DNA from: an uncultured Oscillospiraceae bacterium
Lineage (GTDB): Bacteria; Bacillota; Clostridia; Oscillospirales; Acutalibacteraceae
Length of the DNA stretch: 64,000 nucleotides
NCBI GenBank assembly: GCA_900541975.1
Contig: UQLR01000003.1
Location: 1 to 64,000 of the forward strand
Direction of reading: 5' to 3'
Position numbers and translations under genes: made by a program. The notes below the pieces were generated by a model. The model saw nothing but the letters and a program-made list of their open reading frames with translations, did not search any database and was not told the origin of the DNA. Position 1 is the first letter of the stretch. The number at the start of each line of letters is the position of its first letter. Below, in pieces: positions 47,679-56,253 of this stretch.

Positions 47679-47701
47679 CGGGCAGGTCTTGTGCCTGCCC
47701 G
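47679..47701 (+). other. Hairpin in the rpsB-tsf gap
   Basis: CGGGCAGG (47679-47686) pairs with CCTGCCCG (47694-47701). No T-run follows, so it is more likely a partial attenuator or processing/stability stem than a terminator. Confidence 0.6.
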
Positions 47702-47745
47702 ATCTATGTTTATGTTACGGAATAAATACAGGAGGATGATAGAAA

Positions 47746-48654
47746 ATGGCTTTTACAGCACAGGACGTTAAGGCTTTAAGAGAAAAAACAGGCTGCGGTA
47801 TGATGGATTGCAAAAAGGCGCTTACGCAGTCTAATGGCGATATGGATGCAGCAATCGACTTTTTAAGGGAACAGGGGCTTGCAAAGCAGGAAAAGAAAAG
47901 CGGCAGAATTGCAGCAGAGGGTGTTGCGTTTGCCTGCACCAACGACGAAGGTACCGTTGGCGTGGTGATTGAAGTGAATGCAGAAACAGACTTTGTTGCC
48001 AAAAACGCGGATTTCCAGGCGTTTGTAAAAACCTGTGCCATGACGGTTATGGAACAAAACCCTGCCGACGTGGAAGCGCTTGCGGCTTGCAAGGCTTCCG
48101 GCAGCGATATGACGGTTGCGGAACTTTTGCAGGAAAAAGTGCTTACCATTGGTGAAAATATTAAAATACGCCGTTTTGAACGCTATGAAGGAGTCGTTAC
48201 AACGTATATCCATGCGGCCGGCAGAATTGGCGTTATGGTGCGCTTTAACACAGATCTTGCCGGCAACGACGCATTTAAAGCTTATGCAAAGGATATTGCC
48301 ATGCAGGTTGCAGCGGCAAATCCCTCTTACCTGAATAAAGAAAGCGTTCCGGCAGATGTAATTGAACATGAAAAGAAGATCCTGACCGAACAGGTAATTA
48401 ACGAAGGAAAACCCGCGCAAATTGCAGACAAAATTGTTATGGGTAAAATAGGGAAATTTTATAAAGAAAATTGCCTTGTAGACCAGGCGTTTGTAAAAGA
48501 ACCGGATCTTAGTGTTGCAAAATATACGGAAAATACCGCAAAAGAGCTGGGCGGTTCTATTACAATTGAGGCGTTTGTACGCTATGAAAAGGGCGAAGGC
48601 CTTGAAAAACGCCAGGATAATTTTGCAGAAGAAGTTGCAGGCATGGTGAAATAA
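47746..48654 (+). CDS. tsf: Elongation factor Ts
   Basis: It is the guanine-nucleotide exchange factor for EF-Tu. The 302 residues start FTAQDVKALREKTGCGMMDCKKAL, the classical Ts signature, then EVNAETDFVAKN. The length is normal. AGGAGG precedes the ATG. Confidence 0.99.
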   Translation: MAFTAQDVKALREKTGCGMMDCKKALTQSNGDMDAAIDFLREQGLAKQEKKSGRIAAEGVAFACTNDEGTVGVVIEVNAETDFVAKNADFQAFVKTCAMTVMEQNPADVEALAACKASGSDMTVAELLQEKVLTIGENIKIRRFERYEGVVTTYIHAAGRIGVMVRFNTDLAGNDAFKAYAKDIAMQVAAANPSYLNKESVPADVIEHEKKILTEQVINEGKPAQIADKIVMGKIGKFYKENCLVDQAFVKEPDLSVAKYTENTAKELGGSITIEAFVRYEKGEGLEKRQDNFAEEVAGMVK

Positions 48655-48665
48655 GTATAAAAGTT

Positions 48666-48693
48666 GCGGCGGTTTTATAAACCGCCGCTTTTT
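48666..48693 (+). terminator. Terminator of rpsB-tsf
   Basis: GCGGCGGTTT (48666-48675) pairs with AAACCGCCGC (48679-48688), followed by TTTTT. Confidence 0.9.
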
Positions 48694-48771
48694 GTATTTT
48701 GTACATGATAAACCACGCATTTCGTAGTTGAAAGAGCTTAAACAGTGCAGAGGATAAAAATTTTTAATGTG

Positions 48772-48897
48772 TTCCGGCAGAAGCGCGGCCTGCCCGGTTA
48801 CGTTGAAAAATAAAAGGGAAAGTATGCCCAGGCTATATAATATCTGCTGTATCTGAGTTATGCCGGAAACGGGAATCCCCCGCTGAAGCGGGGGATT
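48772..48897 (+). ncRNA. Candidate structured RNA with its own terminator-like hairpin
   Basis: TTCCGGCA (48772-48779) and TGCCGGAA (48861-48868) can close an 81-base domain; inside, GGCCTG (48787-48792) pairs with CAGGCT (48829-48834). Six bases later comes a perfect GC-rich hairpin (48874-48897) and a T-rich tail. There is no ORF in it. It may be a small RNA or a leader of the BofA-like gene. I recognise no known class. Confidence 0.4.
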
Positions 48898-48906
48898 GTT
48901 TATTTG
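48874..48906 (+). terminator. Terminator-like hairpin before the BofA-like gene
   Basis: AATCCCCCGC (48874-48883) pairs with GCGGGGGATT (48888-48897), followed by GTTTATTTG. Confidence 0.7.
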
Positions 48907-48981
48907 TTGGAATTTGCTTCTTAACTGAAAAGCGCCCGCATACAATATAAGGACAAACAACGAAATATAGGGGGCTTTTTT

Positions 48982-49242
48982 ATGCCACAATGGGTCGTAT
49001 GGGCCGTTTTGGGCGGTACATTTTTTATTTTTTTGCTGGTACAGGTGTTTTCCGGCAGCAAAAAACCTCTGAGAAAAGCGGTAGGAACAATGGCGCTGGG
49101 GCTTTGTGCCATGCTCGCCGTGAATTTGTCAGCATTTTTTACAGGCGTATCTCTGCCGGTAAGCACACTGAGCCTCTGCGTTGCTTCTATTGGTGGAATA
49201 CCGGGTGTTACGCTTATGCTCGTGTTGAATATGTTTTTTTAG
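48982..49242 (+). CDS. BofA-like pro-sigma-K processing inhibitor family
   Basis: The 86-residue membrane protein has three hydrophobic segments (about 4-24, 33-53, 58-82) and the family ending with ASIGGIPGVTLMLVLNMFF, matching the GxPG motif of BofA. In B. subtilis BofA holds back the SpoIVFB protease; clostridial homologues are less well known. AGGGGG precedes the ATG. Its last four bases overlap the convergent DUF4364 gene. Confidence 0.8.
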   Translation: MPQWVVWAVLGGTFFIFLLVQVFSGSKKPLRKAVGTMALGLCAMLAVNLSAFFTGVSLPVSTLSLCVASIGGIPGVTLMLVLNMFF

Positions 49243-49838
49243 CTTTTCCTGTCTGTCAGCTCTTCCAGAGCGTTTTTGGCAAGATCTGTGTTTTTAGTCA
49301 GCACGGCAATCATGATATTATAAATCCGGTCCGGGTTTTTATGAAAATTTCGTTTTACAACCCGGGCTTGTGCGCTGTCTGGTACATACAGGTCAAAATG
49401 GAACAAATCCATGTCCCCGCCCGATATATGGCAGCTGACATTATAACCGTTTCCCAGTTTTTTAATATGCACAGCATTTTCCTTTTCCGCCCGTTGCCTG
49501 TGAAAAAGCATAAGCGCTGCACCAACCGCCTTGTCCCGCGCAGAGGAAGGAAGCTCGTTCTCCAACTGAGTTGCGATCATCCGTCCGCTTGCCGTAACGG
49601 TAAAAAGGGACGGATCTTCGGGCGTAGACGCTATGTTTTTATTTTTTTCCAGGCTTCCCCAGGCTTCAACGCCTTCAAAATAATTGGCAAGCCCGGTTTC
49701 CTGCAAAATTCCTATCATACTGTTGAAGCTCATAGGTTTATCTACGCTCTCGAGTACATAACATATTAACAGTCTGATTTCATCTTTGTTGCGCAGGCCG
49801 CCTGGTTCTATTCCGGCGGAAAAAGCGTTAAAATCCAT
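49239..49838 (-). CDS. DUF4364 family protein
   Basis: The 199 residues start with a winged-helix-like segment (RNKDEIRLLICYVLESVDKPMS, then ILQETGLANYFE and FTVTASGRMIATQLE) and end in a mixed alpha/beta part. This is the DUF4364 pattern of Clostridia, a possible DNA-binding protein with unknown targets. GAAAGGGTGGG precedes the ATG on the minus strand. Confidence 0.85.
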   Translation of the reverse strand: MDFNAFSAGIEPGGLRNKDEIRLLICYVLESVDKPMSFNSMIGILQETGLANYFEGVEAWGSLEKNKNIASTPEDPSLFTVTASGRMIATQLENELPSSARDKAVGAALMLFHRQRAEKENAVHIKKLGNGYNVSCHISGGDMDLFHFDLYVPDSAQARVVKRNFHKNPDRIYNIMIAVLTKNTDLAKNALEELTDRKS

Positions 49839-50056
49839 GGATGCGTCCCACCCTTTCAGTATTTTTTATAAAAAAAGTATACCATGTTTTTTTGTCTGTG
49901 TATAGAGTAACATTTTTTATGTCTTTCTATTAAGCTTTACGAAATTTACCGAAATTTGTCATGGCCATATGGAAGATATAATTGAAAAACCATTGACAAG
50001 TATCTTTATAATATGCTACTGTGTATGCAGAAAGCGGGAAGGGGGAAGGTTATATT

Positions 50057-50509
50057 ATGGAACAATGGATGCCTTTTATTTGGCTGGGAATTGCACTTGT
50101 TATGGGCGTATTGGAAATGTGTACGGCACAGCTTGTGTCTGTCTGGTTTGTTTTCGGCGGAATCGCAGCTGCGGTATCCTGTATTTTTACAGATCAAATT
50201 TTAATACAGGTGGGCGTATTCGCCGGCATTTCGCTTGTGGCGCTTCTTGTAACAAGGCCGATTGTAAAAAAACTGAAGCGGGGGCCCCGTGTGGCCACCA
50301 ACGCCGATATGAATATTGGAAAAACCGTTAGGGTTATTACAGAAATTAATAACAGTCTTTCTACGGGGGAAGTCAAAATAGACGACGTCGTCTGGCCGGC
50401 GAGAACATTGGACGGATCCGTGATACCGGTTGGCGAATTTGTTGTCGTAAAGGCAATTGAAGGGATCAAACTGATGGTGCTTCCCCAAAAGGTTGCAGTT
50501 ACGAAATAA
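50057..50509 (+). CDS. NfeD-like membrane protein
   Basis: The 150 residues have two to three TM helices (about 6-70) and a C-terminal OB-fold-like beta domain (IGKTVRVITEINNSLSTGEVKIDDVVWPAR then FVVVKAIEGIKLMVLP), typical of short NfeD proteins. They pair with SPFH proteins, as here (next gene 32 bases on). I start at ATG 50057 after GGGGGAAGG. A TATAAT at 49977-49982 and a TTGACA at 49993-49998 lie upstream, but neither has a well-spaced partner. Confidence 0.9.
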   Translation: MEQWMPFIWLGIALVMGVLEMCTAQLVSVWFVFGGIAAAVSCIFTDQILIQVGVFAGISLVALLVTRPIVKKLKRGPRVATNADMNIGKTVRVITEINNSLSTGEVKIDDVVWPARTLDGSVIPVGEFVVVKAIEGIKLMVLPQKVAVTK

Positions 50510-50541
50510 AAATTTGAAAACATGGAAAGGATGGAATAAAT

Positions 50542-51459
50542 ATGGATCCAGTTGCAATTGCCATATTGATTGCAATCGTTGTTTTGGTACTTTGGATTGT
50601 CATTGCAAATATTAAGGTTGTTTCACAGGCCAGCGCTTATGTAATAGAACGCTTGGGCGGCTATAAAGGTACATGGGGGCAGGGGCTGCATATAAAAATA
50701 CCTTTTATTGATAAAATTGCCAAAAAGGTCTCTTTAAAAGAACAGGTCGTGGATTTTCCTCCGCAGCCTGTTATTACAAAGGATAATGTTACCATGCAGA
50801 TCGACACGGTCGTCTATTATCAAATCACAGATCCAAAGCTTTATACCTACGGGGTGGAAAAGCCCATTTTTGCAATTGAAAATTTAACGGCGACAACGCT
50901 TCGTAATATTATTGGCGATTTGGAACTGGACCATACGCTTACTTCCCGTGACGATATTAATGAACGAATCCGGATTATCCTGGATGAAGCAACGGACGCA
51001 TGGGGCATTAAAGTGAAACGTGTGGAACTTAAAAATATTTTGCCGCCCCGAGAAATTCAGGAAGCGATGGAAAAGCAAATGAAAGCCGAACGTGAGCGCC
51101 GGGCCAGGATTCTTGATGCGGAAGGCGAAAAGCGCAGTGAAATTCTTGTGGCGGAAGGTCATAAAGAATCCGCCATATTGCGTGCAGATGCAGTCCGGGA
51201 GTCGAAAATCAGAGAGGCGCAGGGCGAAGCCGAAGCCATTCTTTCTGTGCAGAAAGCCTATGCAGACGCTTTAAGGATGCTTAATGAGGCTTCACCTACC
51301 GACAAAGTGCTTGCGCTCAAGGGAATTGAGGCCTTTGGCAGAGCGGCGGACGGCAAAGCCACAAAGATTATTATTCCCTCAGAAATCCAGTCGCTGGCGG
51401 GGCTTGCCACTTCTTTGAAGGAGCTTGTGACTGACGAGAAAGCGCATATAAAGCAGTAA
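50542..51459 (+). CDS. SPFH/stomatin-like protein (QmcA type)
   Basis: The 305 residues have one N-terminal TM helix (about 5-24), the SPFH domain (SAYVIERLGGYKGTWGQGLH, FPPQPVITKDNVTMQIDTVVYYQITDP) and a long Glu/Ala/Arg-rich coiled coil (about 175-245). Stomatins assemble membrane microdomains and pair with NfeD. GGAAAGGATGG precedes the ATG. The operon likely ends here. Confidence 0.95.
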   Translation: MDPVAIAILIAIVVLVLWIVIANIKVVSQASAYVIERLGGYKGTWGQGLHIKIPFIDKIAKKVSLKEQVVDFPPQPVITKDNVTMQIDTVVYYQITDPKLYTYGVEKPIFAIENLTATTLRNIIGDLELDHTLTSRDDINERIRIILDEATDAWGIKVKRVELKNILPPREIQEAMEKQMKAERERRARILDAEGEKRSEILVAEGHKESAILRADAVRESKIREAQGEAEAILSVQKAYADALRMLNEASPTDKVLALKGIEAFGRAADGKATKIIIPSEIQSLAGLATSLKELVTDEKAHIKQ

Positions 51460-51542
51460 TGAGCAGAATAAACAAAATATGGAGCAAAAAGCAGAGTTCC
51501 TTCTATAATAATACAAAATAAGGCATATAGGGGCATTGACTA

Positions 51543-51571
51543 TTGAATTTATTGTAAAAATGCAATAAAAT
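51543..51571 (+). promoter_or_regulatory. Candidate promoter of the mini-ORF and pur operon
   Basis: TTGAAT (51543-51548), 17 bases, TAAAAT (51566-51571). No comparably good promoter is seen between the terminator at 51693 and purE. Confidence 0.55.
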
Positions 51572-51605
51572 ATATGTATGATTTTGAAAATGGAGGGAAA
51601 CGGCG

Positions 51606-51707
51606 ATGTACCATTGCGCACAAAGCAACGAGGCGGATGTTTTCTGCGCCGCAATGGGATATTTGCGTAAACCTGCAATTTGTCATTTAGAAGGCTGTGG
51701 CATGTAA
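51606..51707 (+). CDS. 33-residue Cys-rich mini-ORF before purE (small protein or leader peptide)
   Basis: ATG 51606 lies eight bases after GGAGGG and opens 33 codons. The product has Cys at 4, 14, 26 and 31 and His at 3 and 27 (MYHC..., VFC, AICHLEGCGM), so it could bind metal. Its stop codon falls exactly in the loop of the hairpin at 51693-51715. Either it is a small protein with a very compact terminator, or a leader peptide whose translation opens the terminator for the pur genes. I do not recognise a family. Confidence 0.55.
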   Translation: MYHCAQSNEADVFCAAMGYLRKPAICHLEGCGM

Positions 51708-51720
51708 CCGCAGCCTCTTT
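51693..51720 (+). terminator. Terminator/attenuator ahead of purE
   Basis: GGCTGTGG (51693-51700) pairs with CCGCAGCC (51708-51715, one G-U), loop CATGTAA, then TCTTTT. The loop holds the mini-ORF stop codon. Confidence 0.7.
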
Positions 51721-51768
51721 TCTTGTGCTTTTGTAAGCCGAGCGTTAAAAAAGAAAGGAAGATAAGAT

Positions 51769-52275
51769 ATGGATCAGTCAAAAAAGGTCGCAATTATTAT
51801 GGGGAGCGACAGCGATTTTCCCATAGTGGCAGGTGCAATTCGGACGCTCAAGGAATTTTCAGTTCCGTATGAGGTGCATGTAATGTCCGCGCACAGGACG
51901 CCCGCGCTTGCTGCGGAATTTTCATCCAAGGCCAGAGAAAACGGCTTTGGCGCAATCATTGCGGCGGCAGGCAAAGCGGCGCATCTTGCCGGTGTGCTGG
52001 CGGCGCACACAACACTGCCTGTAATCGGGATTCCCGTAAAATCCTCAACCTTGGACGGGCTTGACGCACTTTTGGCGACGGTACAGATGCCAAAAGGCAT
52101 TCCTGTGGCAACGGTAGCCATTGACGGCGCCGACAATGCCGCGCTGCTTGCGGTGCAAATGCTTGCAATTTATGACAATGCACTTGCGCAAAAGCTTTTG
52201 CAGGCAAAACAGGAGATGAACGAAGGCGTAGTAAAGAAAGACATTGCAATACAGGATAAGGTGAGGGAGCTTTGA
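51769..52275 (+). CDS. purE: N5-carboxyaminoimidazole ribonucleotide mutase
   Basis: It rearranges N5-CAIR to CAIR in purine synthesis (class I PurE). The 168 residues show IIMGSDSDFPIV, VMSAHRTPALA, IAAAGKAAHLAGVLAAHT and GIPVKSSTLDGLDALLATVQMPKGIPV (positions about 86-112). GAAAGGAAG precedes the ATG. Its stop overlaps purF by four bases. purK would be needed elsewhere. Confidence 0.97.
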   Translation: MDQSKKVAIIMGSDSDFPIVAGAIRTLKEFSVPYEVHVMSAHRTPALAAEFSSKARENGFGAIIAAAGKAAHLAGVLAAHTTLPVIGIPVKSSTLDGLDALLATVQMPKGIPVATVAIDGADNAALLAVQMLAIYDNALAQKLLQAKQEMNEGVVKKDIAIQDKVREL

Positions 52276-53726
52276 TCAGACCGGTAAACCAGTACGGACC
52301 TTTTTCCGGCGCGCCGCAGGAGGAATGCGGCGTGTTCGGTATTTATAAAAACGACGACGATATCCATATCGCAAACGAAGTTTACGGCGCGCTTTTTGCA
52401 TTGCAGCATAGAGGACAGGAAAGCGCCGGTATTGCAATTAACCAAAACGGCGAGTTTACATGTCTAAAAGACTTGGGGATGGTATCTGAAGCGCTCAACG
52501 TATCTGCCGTTGAAGCTTTGGGCGATGGTAAAATTGCAATTGGCCATGTATGCTATTCCCCAAACGAAACCTTTATAAGAGCGGCGGCGCAACCTCTGGT
52601 CATGCGATATATCAAGGGTTCGCTTGCCATTGCACATAACGGCGCTATTACCAATTTGGCGCAGCTGCATCACCGGTTAGAGCAGGGCGGGGCAATTTTT
52701 CAATCTAACAGCAACGCAGAACTGATCGCCTACGTTGTGGCAAGCCAGCGGATTGTTACAAGATCTATAGAAGAAGCCGTTTTAAGCTCCGTACAACATC
52801 TTCAGGGTGCTTATTCGCTGGTGATATCTTCCCCAAGAAAGCTCATCGGCGTGCGCGATAAAAACGGGTTCCGCCCGCTTTGTATTGGTAAAATTAAAAA
52901 CAGCTGGCTGCTTTCTTCAGAATCCTGTGCCTTTGACAGCCTTGGTGCGGAATTTATCAGAGACGTTTTGCCTGGAGAGGTTGTCGTAATAGACGAAAAG
53001 GGACTGCACAGCTATCAGCAAAACTGCGCCGGAAAATCATCATTGTGCATGTTTGAATATGTCTATATAGCAAGGCCGGACAGTGTAATTGACGGCGTAT
53101 CTGTCCATGTGGCACGCAAACGCGCAGGGCAAATACTGGCGCAGGAGCATCCTGTGGAAGCAGATATTGTCTGCGGCGTACCAGACAGCGGGGTTAACGC
53201 CGCACTTGGTTATTCAGAAGAGTCTGGCATCCCTTATGGGGTTGCTCTGATTAAAAACAAATATATAGGGCGCACGTTTGCCAAACGCCAGTTGGCGGCA
53301 AAAGAACGCCTGATACAAATTAAAATTAATGTCCTCAAGGCGGCGGTTGAAGGTAAGCGGGTTGTCATTATTGACGATTCTATCGTCAGGGGAACAACCT
53401 GTGCCCACATTGTCAGGCTTTTAAGGGAAGCCGGCGCAAAAGAAGTGCATATGCGCATTTCTTCCCCGCCTTTTTTAAACCAGTGCTACTTTGGAACGGA
53501 TATTAAAAACGAGGAAGATTTGATTGCAAGAAGACTGTCTGCGCAGGAAATCTGCCGGAAAATCGGCGCCGATTCCCTGGGGTATTTAAGTATTTCCGGG
53601 CTGCGCCGTATTGCAAAGGAGGCTTCCGTAGGCTTTTGCGACGCATGTTTTACCGGCGATTACCCGGCGGAGATTCCGCAAACCATCTATGAAGACAAGT
53701 TTTCAAGGAAAATTGTCCAGAAATAA
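52272..53726 (+). CDS. purF: Amidophosphoribosyltransferase
   Basis: It starts purine synthesis by moving the glutamine amide to PRPP. TTG 52272 starts within purE. The 484 residues have an 18-residue propeptide before the nucleophile Cys19 (EECGVFGIY), the glutaminase domain, and the PRTase loop VVIIDDSIVRGTT. Four Cys matching the B. subtilis Fe-S ligands are present (SSLCMFEYVYIARPDS, LNQCYFG, GFCDACFTGDYP), so it should be the oxygen-sensitive 4Fe-4S type. Confidence 0.98.
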   Translation: MIRPVNQYGPFSGAPQEECGVFGIYKNDDDIHIANEVYGALFALQHRGQESAGIAINQNGEFTCLKDLGMVSEALNVSAVEALGDGKIAIGHVCYSPNETFIRAAAQPLVMRYIKGSLAIAHNGAITNLAQLHHRLEQGGAIFQSNSNAELIAYVVASQRIVTRSIEEAVLSSVQHLQGAYSLVISSPRKLIGVRDKNGFRPLCIGKIKNSWLLSSESCAFDSLGAEFIRDVLPGEVVVIDEKGLHSYQQNCAGKSSLCMFEYVYIARPDSVIDGVSVHVARKRAGQILAQEHPVEADIVCGVPDSGVNAALGYSEESGIPYGVALIKNKYIGRTFAKRQLAAKERLIQIKINVLKAAVEGKRVVIIDDSIVRGTTCAHIVRLLREAGAKEVHMRISSPPFLNQCYFGTDIKNEEDLIARRLSAQEICRKIGADSLGYLSISGLRRIAKEASVGFCDACFTGDYPAEIPQTIYEDKFSRKIVQK

Positions 53727-53758
53727 ATGCAGATATGCTTGTTCAAAGAAAGGATTGA

Positions 53759-54802
53759 GTGGCAGGGATGAAAAGTTTCAGTGATAGTTATAAAGAAGCG
53801 GGTGTAGACGTTACCGCCGGTTATAAAGCGGTGGAATTGATGAAAAAGCATGTTGCGCAAACAGTAACGGACGGAGTGCTTTCCGGAATTGGAGGTTTTG
53901 GAGGTCTGTTTGCTCCAAATACAGAGGGCATGCGGCAGCCCGTGCTTGTTTCCGGAACAGACGGCGTAGGAACAAAGCTCAAACTGGCCTTTTTGCTGGA
54001 TAAGCATGATACAATCGGAATAGACTGCGTTGCTATGTGCGTCAATGACGTTGTGTGCTGCGGTGCGCAGCCATTGTTCTTTTTGGATTATTTGGCGGTT
54101 GGGAAAAATATTCCGGAAAAAGTCGCGCGGATTGTATCCGGCGTGGCAGAAGGCTGTGTTCAGGCCGGCTGCGCGCTGATTGGGGGGGAAACAGCAGAAA
54201 TGCCGGGCTTTTACCCGCAGGAGGAATACGACCTTGCCGGCTTTTGCGTTGGCATGGTTGACCGGCAGAATATTATAGATGGCTCCAGCCTGCAGAAGGG
54301 GGATGTGCTGGTTGGCATTTCTTCTTCCGGGGTTCATTCCAACGGCTTTTCTCTGGTAAGAAAAGTGCTGCATATTAATGAAGAGACTATTTTTTCCCGT
54401 TATGATCAGCTGGACAAGCCGTTGGGAGAAACGCTCTTGACGCCGACAAAAATCTATGTGAAACCTTTGCTTTCCTTAATGCGGCAGCTTCCTGTCAAAG
54501 CGGCGTCCCATATTACAGGCGGCGGATTTTACGAAAATATACCGCGTATGCTGAAAACGGGCTTGACAGCGAGGGTGGAAAAGGCCGCCGTGCCGGTGTT
54601 GCCTGTCTTTGACGTAATTCAAAAAGCCGGCAATATATCGGAGCACGACATGTTTAATACCTTTAATATGGGCGTCGGCATGGTTGTGGCTGTTGCAAAG
54701 CAGGATGCAGACAAAGCGCTGCGTTTGCTTGCCCAGTCGGGTGAAAAAGCATATATTATCGGCGAGATTATACAGGGGGAAGAAGGCGTGCTTCTTGTAT
54801 AA
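53759..54802 (+). CDS. purM: Phosphoribosylformylglycinamidine cyclo-ligase
   Basis: It closes the imidazole ring to AIR with ATP. The 347 residues show [65 protein letters not shown] and [15 protein letters not shown]. The start is GTG 53759 (AAAGGA four bases upstream) or ATG 53768. It is 32 bases after purF. Confidence 0.97.
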   Translation: MAGMKSFSDSYKEAGVDVTAGYKAVELMKKHVAQTVTDGVLSGIGGFGGLFAPNTEGMRQPVLVSGTDGVGTKLKLAFLLDKHDTIGIDCVAMCVNDVVCCGAQPLFFLDYLAVGKNIPEKVARIVSGVAEGCVQAGCALIGGETAEMPGFYPQEEYDLAGFCVGMVDRQNIIDGSSLQKGDVLVGISSSGVHSNGFSLVRKVLHINEETIFSRYDQLDKPLGETLLTPTKIYVKPLLSLMRQLPVKAASHITGGGFYENIPRMLKTGLTARVEKAAVPVLPVFDVIQKAGNISEHDMFNTFNMGVGMVVAVAKQDADKALRLLAQSGEKAYIIGEIIQGEEGVLLV

Positions 54803-54823
54803 GCCGGATTGCGGGGTGATTTT

Positions 54824-55447
54824 TTGAAAAACATTGTTGTTCTTGTTTCCGGCGGCGGGACCAATTTGCAGGCGCTGATAGATGCGCAGGAGAATGGAGA
54901 GATTCAAAACGGCAGAATCACCTGCGTAATTTCCTCTAAAGAAGGCGCATATGCCCTGACGCGCGCGCGCAAGCATGGAATCAAAACCAGAGTTTTACAA
55001 CGAAAGTCCTATGAAAATACCAATGCCTACAGCGAAGCCATGCGCCGGGCACTGGACGAAGAGCAGGCAGACCTGGTCGTATACGCCGGTTTTATGACCA
55101 TACTTGGCAGCGAGGTCACAGCGCCATATGAAAACAAAATGATCAATGTGCATCCTTCCCTGATTCCTTCCTTTTGCGGAAAAGGGTATTATGGCCTGCA
55201 CGTACATAGCGCGGTGTTGGAAAGAGGCGTAAAAGTTACAGGCGCCACAGTTCATTTTGTAACCGCAGTTTGCGACGGCGGACCAATTATCTTGCAAAAA
55301 GCAACGGAAGTAAAAAACGGGGACACACCCGAACTGCTGCAGAAAAGAGTGATGGAGCAGTGTGAATGGGTGATTCTTCCAAAGGCGGTTTCCCTGTTTT
55401 GTGAAGATAAAATTAAAGTGGAAGGAAATAAGACCATACTATTATAA
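54824..55447 (+). CDS. purN: Phosphoribosylglycinamide formyltransferase
   Basis: It transfers formyl from 10-formyl-THF to GAR. The 207 residues show VLVSGGGTNLQALID, AGFMTILG, the catalytic NVHPSLIPSFCGKGYYGLHVH with Asn/His, and GATVHFV. I take TTG 54824, five bases after GGGGTG; TTG 54809 is less likely. It uses the Fhs product. Confidence 0.96.
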   Translation: MKNIVVLVSGGGTNLQALIDAQENGEIQNGRITCVISSKEGAYALTRARKHGIKTRVLQRKSYENTNAYSEAMRRALDEEQADLVVYAGFMTILGSEVTAPYENKMINVHPSLIPSFCGKGYYGLHVHSAVLERGVKVTGATVHFVTAVCDGGPIILQKATEVKNGDTPELLQKRVMEQCEWVILPKAVSLFCEDKIKVEGNKTILL

Positions 55448-55467
55448 ATTCTGAAAGGAAGAGAAAC

Positions 55468-56184
55468 ATGGAAATGGTATCCATTCAAGAGGCGCTGGGA
55501 GCAAACGCCTACCCGGGAAGAGGCATTTTGCTTGGAAAAAGCAAAGACGGAAAACGTGCGGTGCTTGCTTATTTTATCATGGGAAGAAGCCAAAACAGCC
55601 GCAACCGTGTTTTTGTCATGGACGGCATGGGAATCCGGACGCAGGCGTTTGACGAAAGCAAGCTAACCGACCCGTCTCTGATCATTTACGCGCCGGTGCG
55701 CGTGCTTGGCAATAAAACAATTGTTACAAACGGCGACCAGACCGATACGCTCTATGACCTGATGAACAATCAGCTTACCTTCGAACAGGCGCTGCGTACC
55801 AGAACATTTGAGCCAGACGCCCCCAACTATACCCCCAGAATCTCCGGTATTGTAAAATGTGGGGACGGCGATTTTAATTTTGCCCTTTCCATTTTAAAAA
55901 GCGCAGACGGCAACCCGGGTTCCTGCCAGCGTTATACGTTTTCTTATTCCAACCCGCTGCCGGGGCAGGGCAGGCTGATTCATACCTACCGTGCAGACGG
56001 CAACCCGCTCCCAAGCTTTGAAGGGGAACCTGTGCTGGTAACGCTTGCAGACGACCCAATTGATATTTTTGCGCAGTCGCTGTGGAATACGCTCAATGCA
56101 GACAATAAAGTTTCGCTTTTTGTACGCTATATTACGCTTTCCACAGGCAAGGTGGAAAGCAGGATCATCAATAAAAATCAATAA
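55468..56184 (+). CDS. PurO-like IMP cyclohydrolase
   Basis: The 238-residue protein belongs to the IMP_cyclohyd family first known from archaeal PurO: GANAYPGRGILLGKS, AYFIMGRSQNSRNRVFV and an internal SGIVKCGDGDFNFALSILKS. It should close FAICAR to IMP, replacing the N-terminal domain of bifunctional PurH. GAAAGGAAG precedes the ATG. It is followed 69 bases later by the stand-alone transformylase that makes its substrate. Confidence 0.92.
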   Translation: MEMVSIQEALGANAYPGRGILLGKSKDGKRAVLAYFIMGRSQNSRNRVFVMDGMGIRTQAFDESKLTDPSLIIYAPVRVLGNKTIVTNGDQTDTLYDLMNNQLTFEQALRTRTFEPDAPNYTPRISGIVKCGDGDFNFALSILKSADGNPGSCQRYTFSYSNPLPGQGRLIHTYRADGNPLPSFEGEPVLVTLADDPIDIFAQSLWNTLNADNKVSLFVRYITLSTGKVESRIINKNQ

Positions 56185-56253
56185 GTGCAAAGCCCTCCAA
56201 CAAGGCAGGCGCAAAGCAGCCTGCAGCTTTACAGACGAAAGGAATGTCGGAAC

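Noticed and set aside
47863-48990. 375-codon minus-strand ORF over tsf
   Set aside because: It covers the tsf gene antisense and runs through its terminator; the composition is shadow-like.
49977-50017. Perfect TATAAT and TTGACA boxes upstream of nfeD
   Set aside because: They are in the wrong order or spacing (15 bases to a weak TTGTCA, or 8 and 13 bases after TTGACA), so no firm promoter is called.
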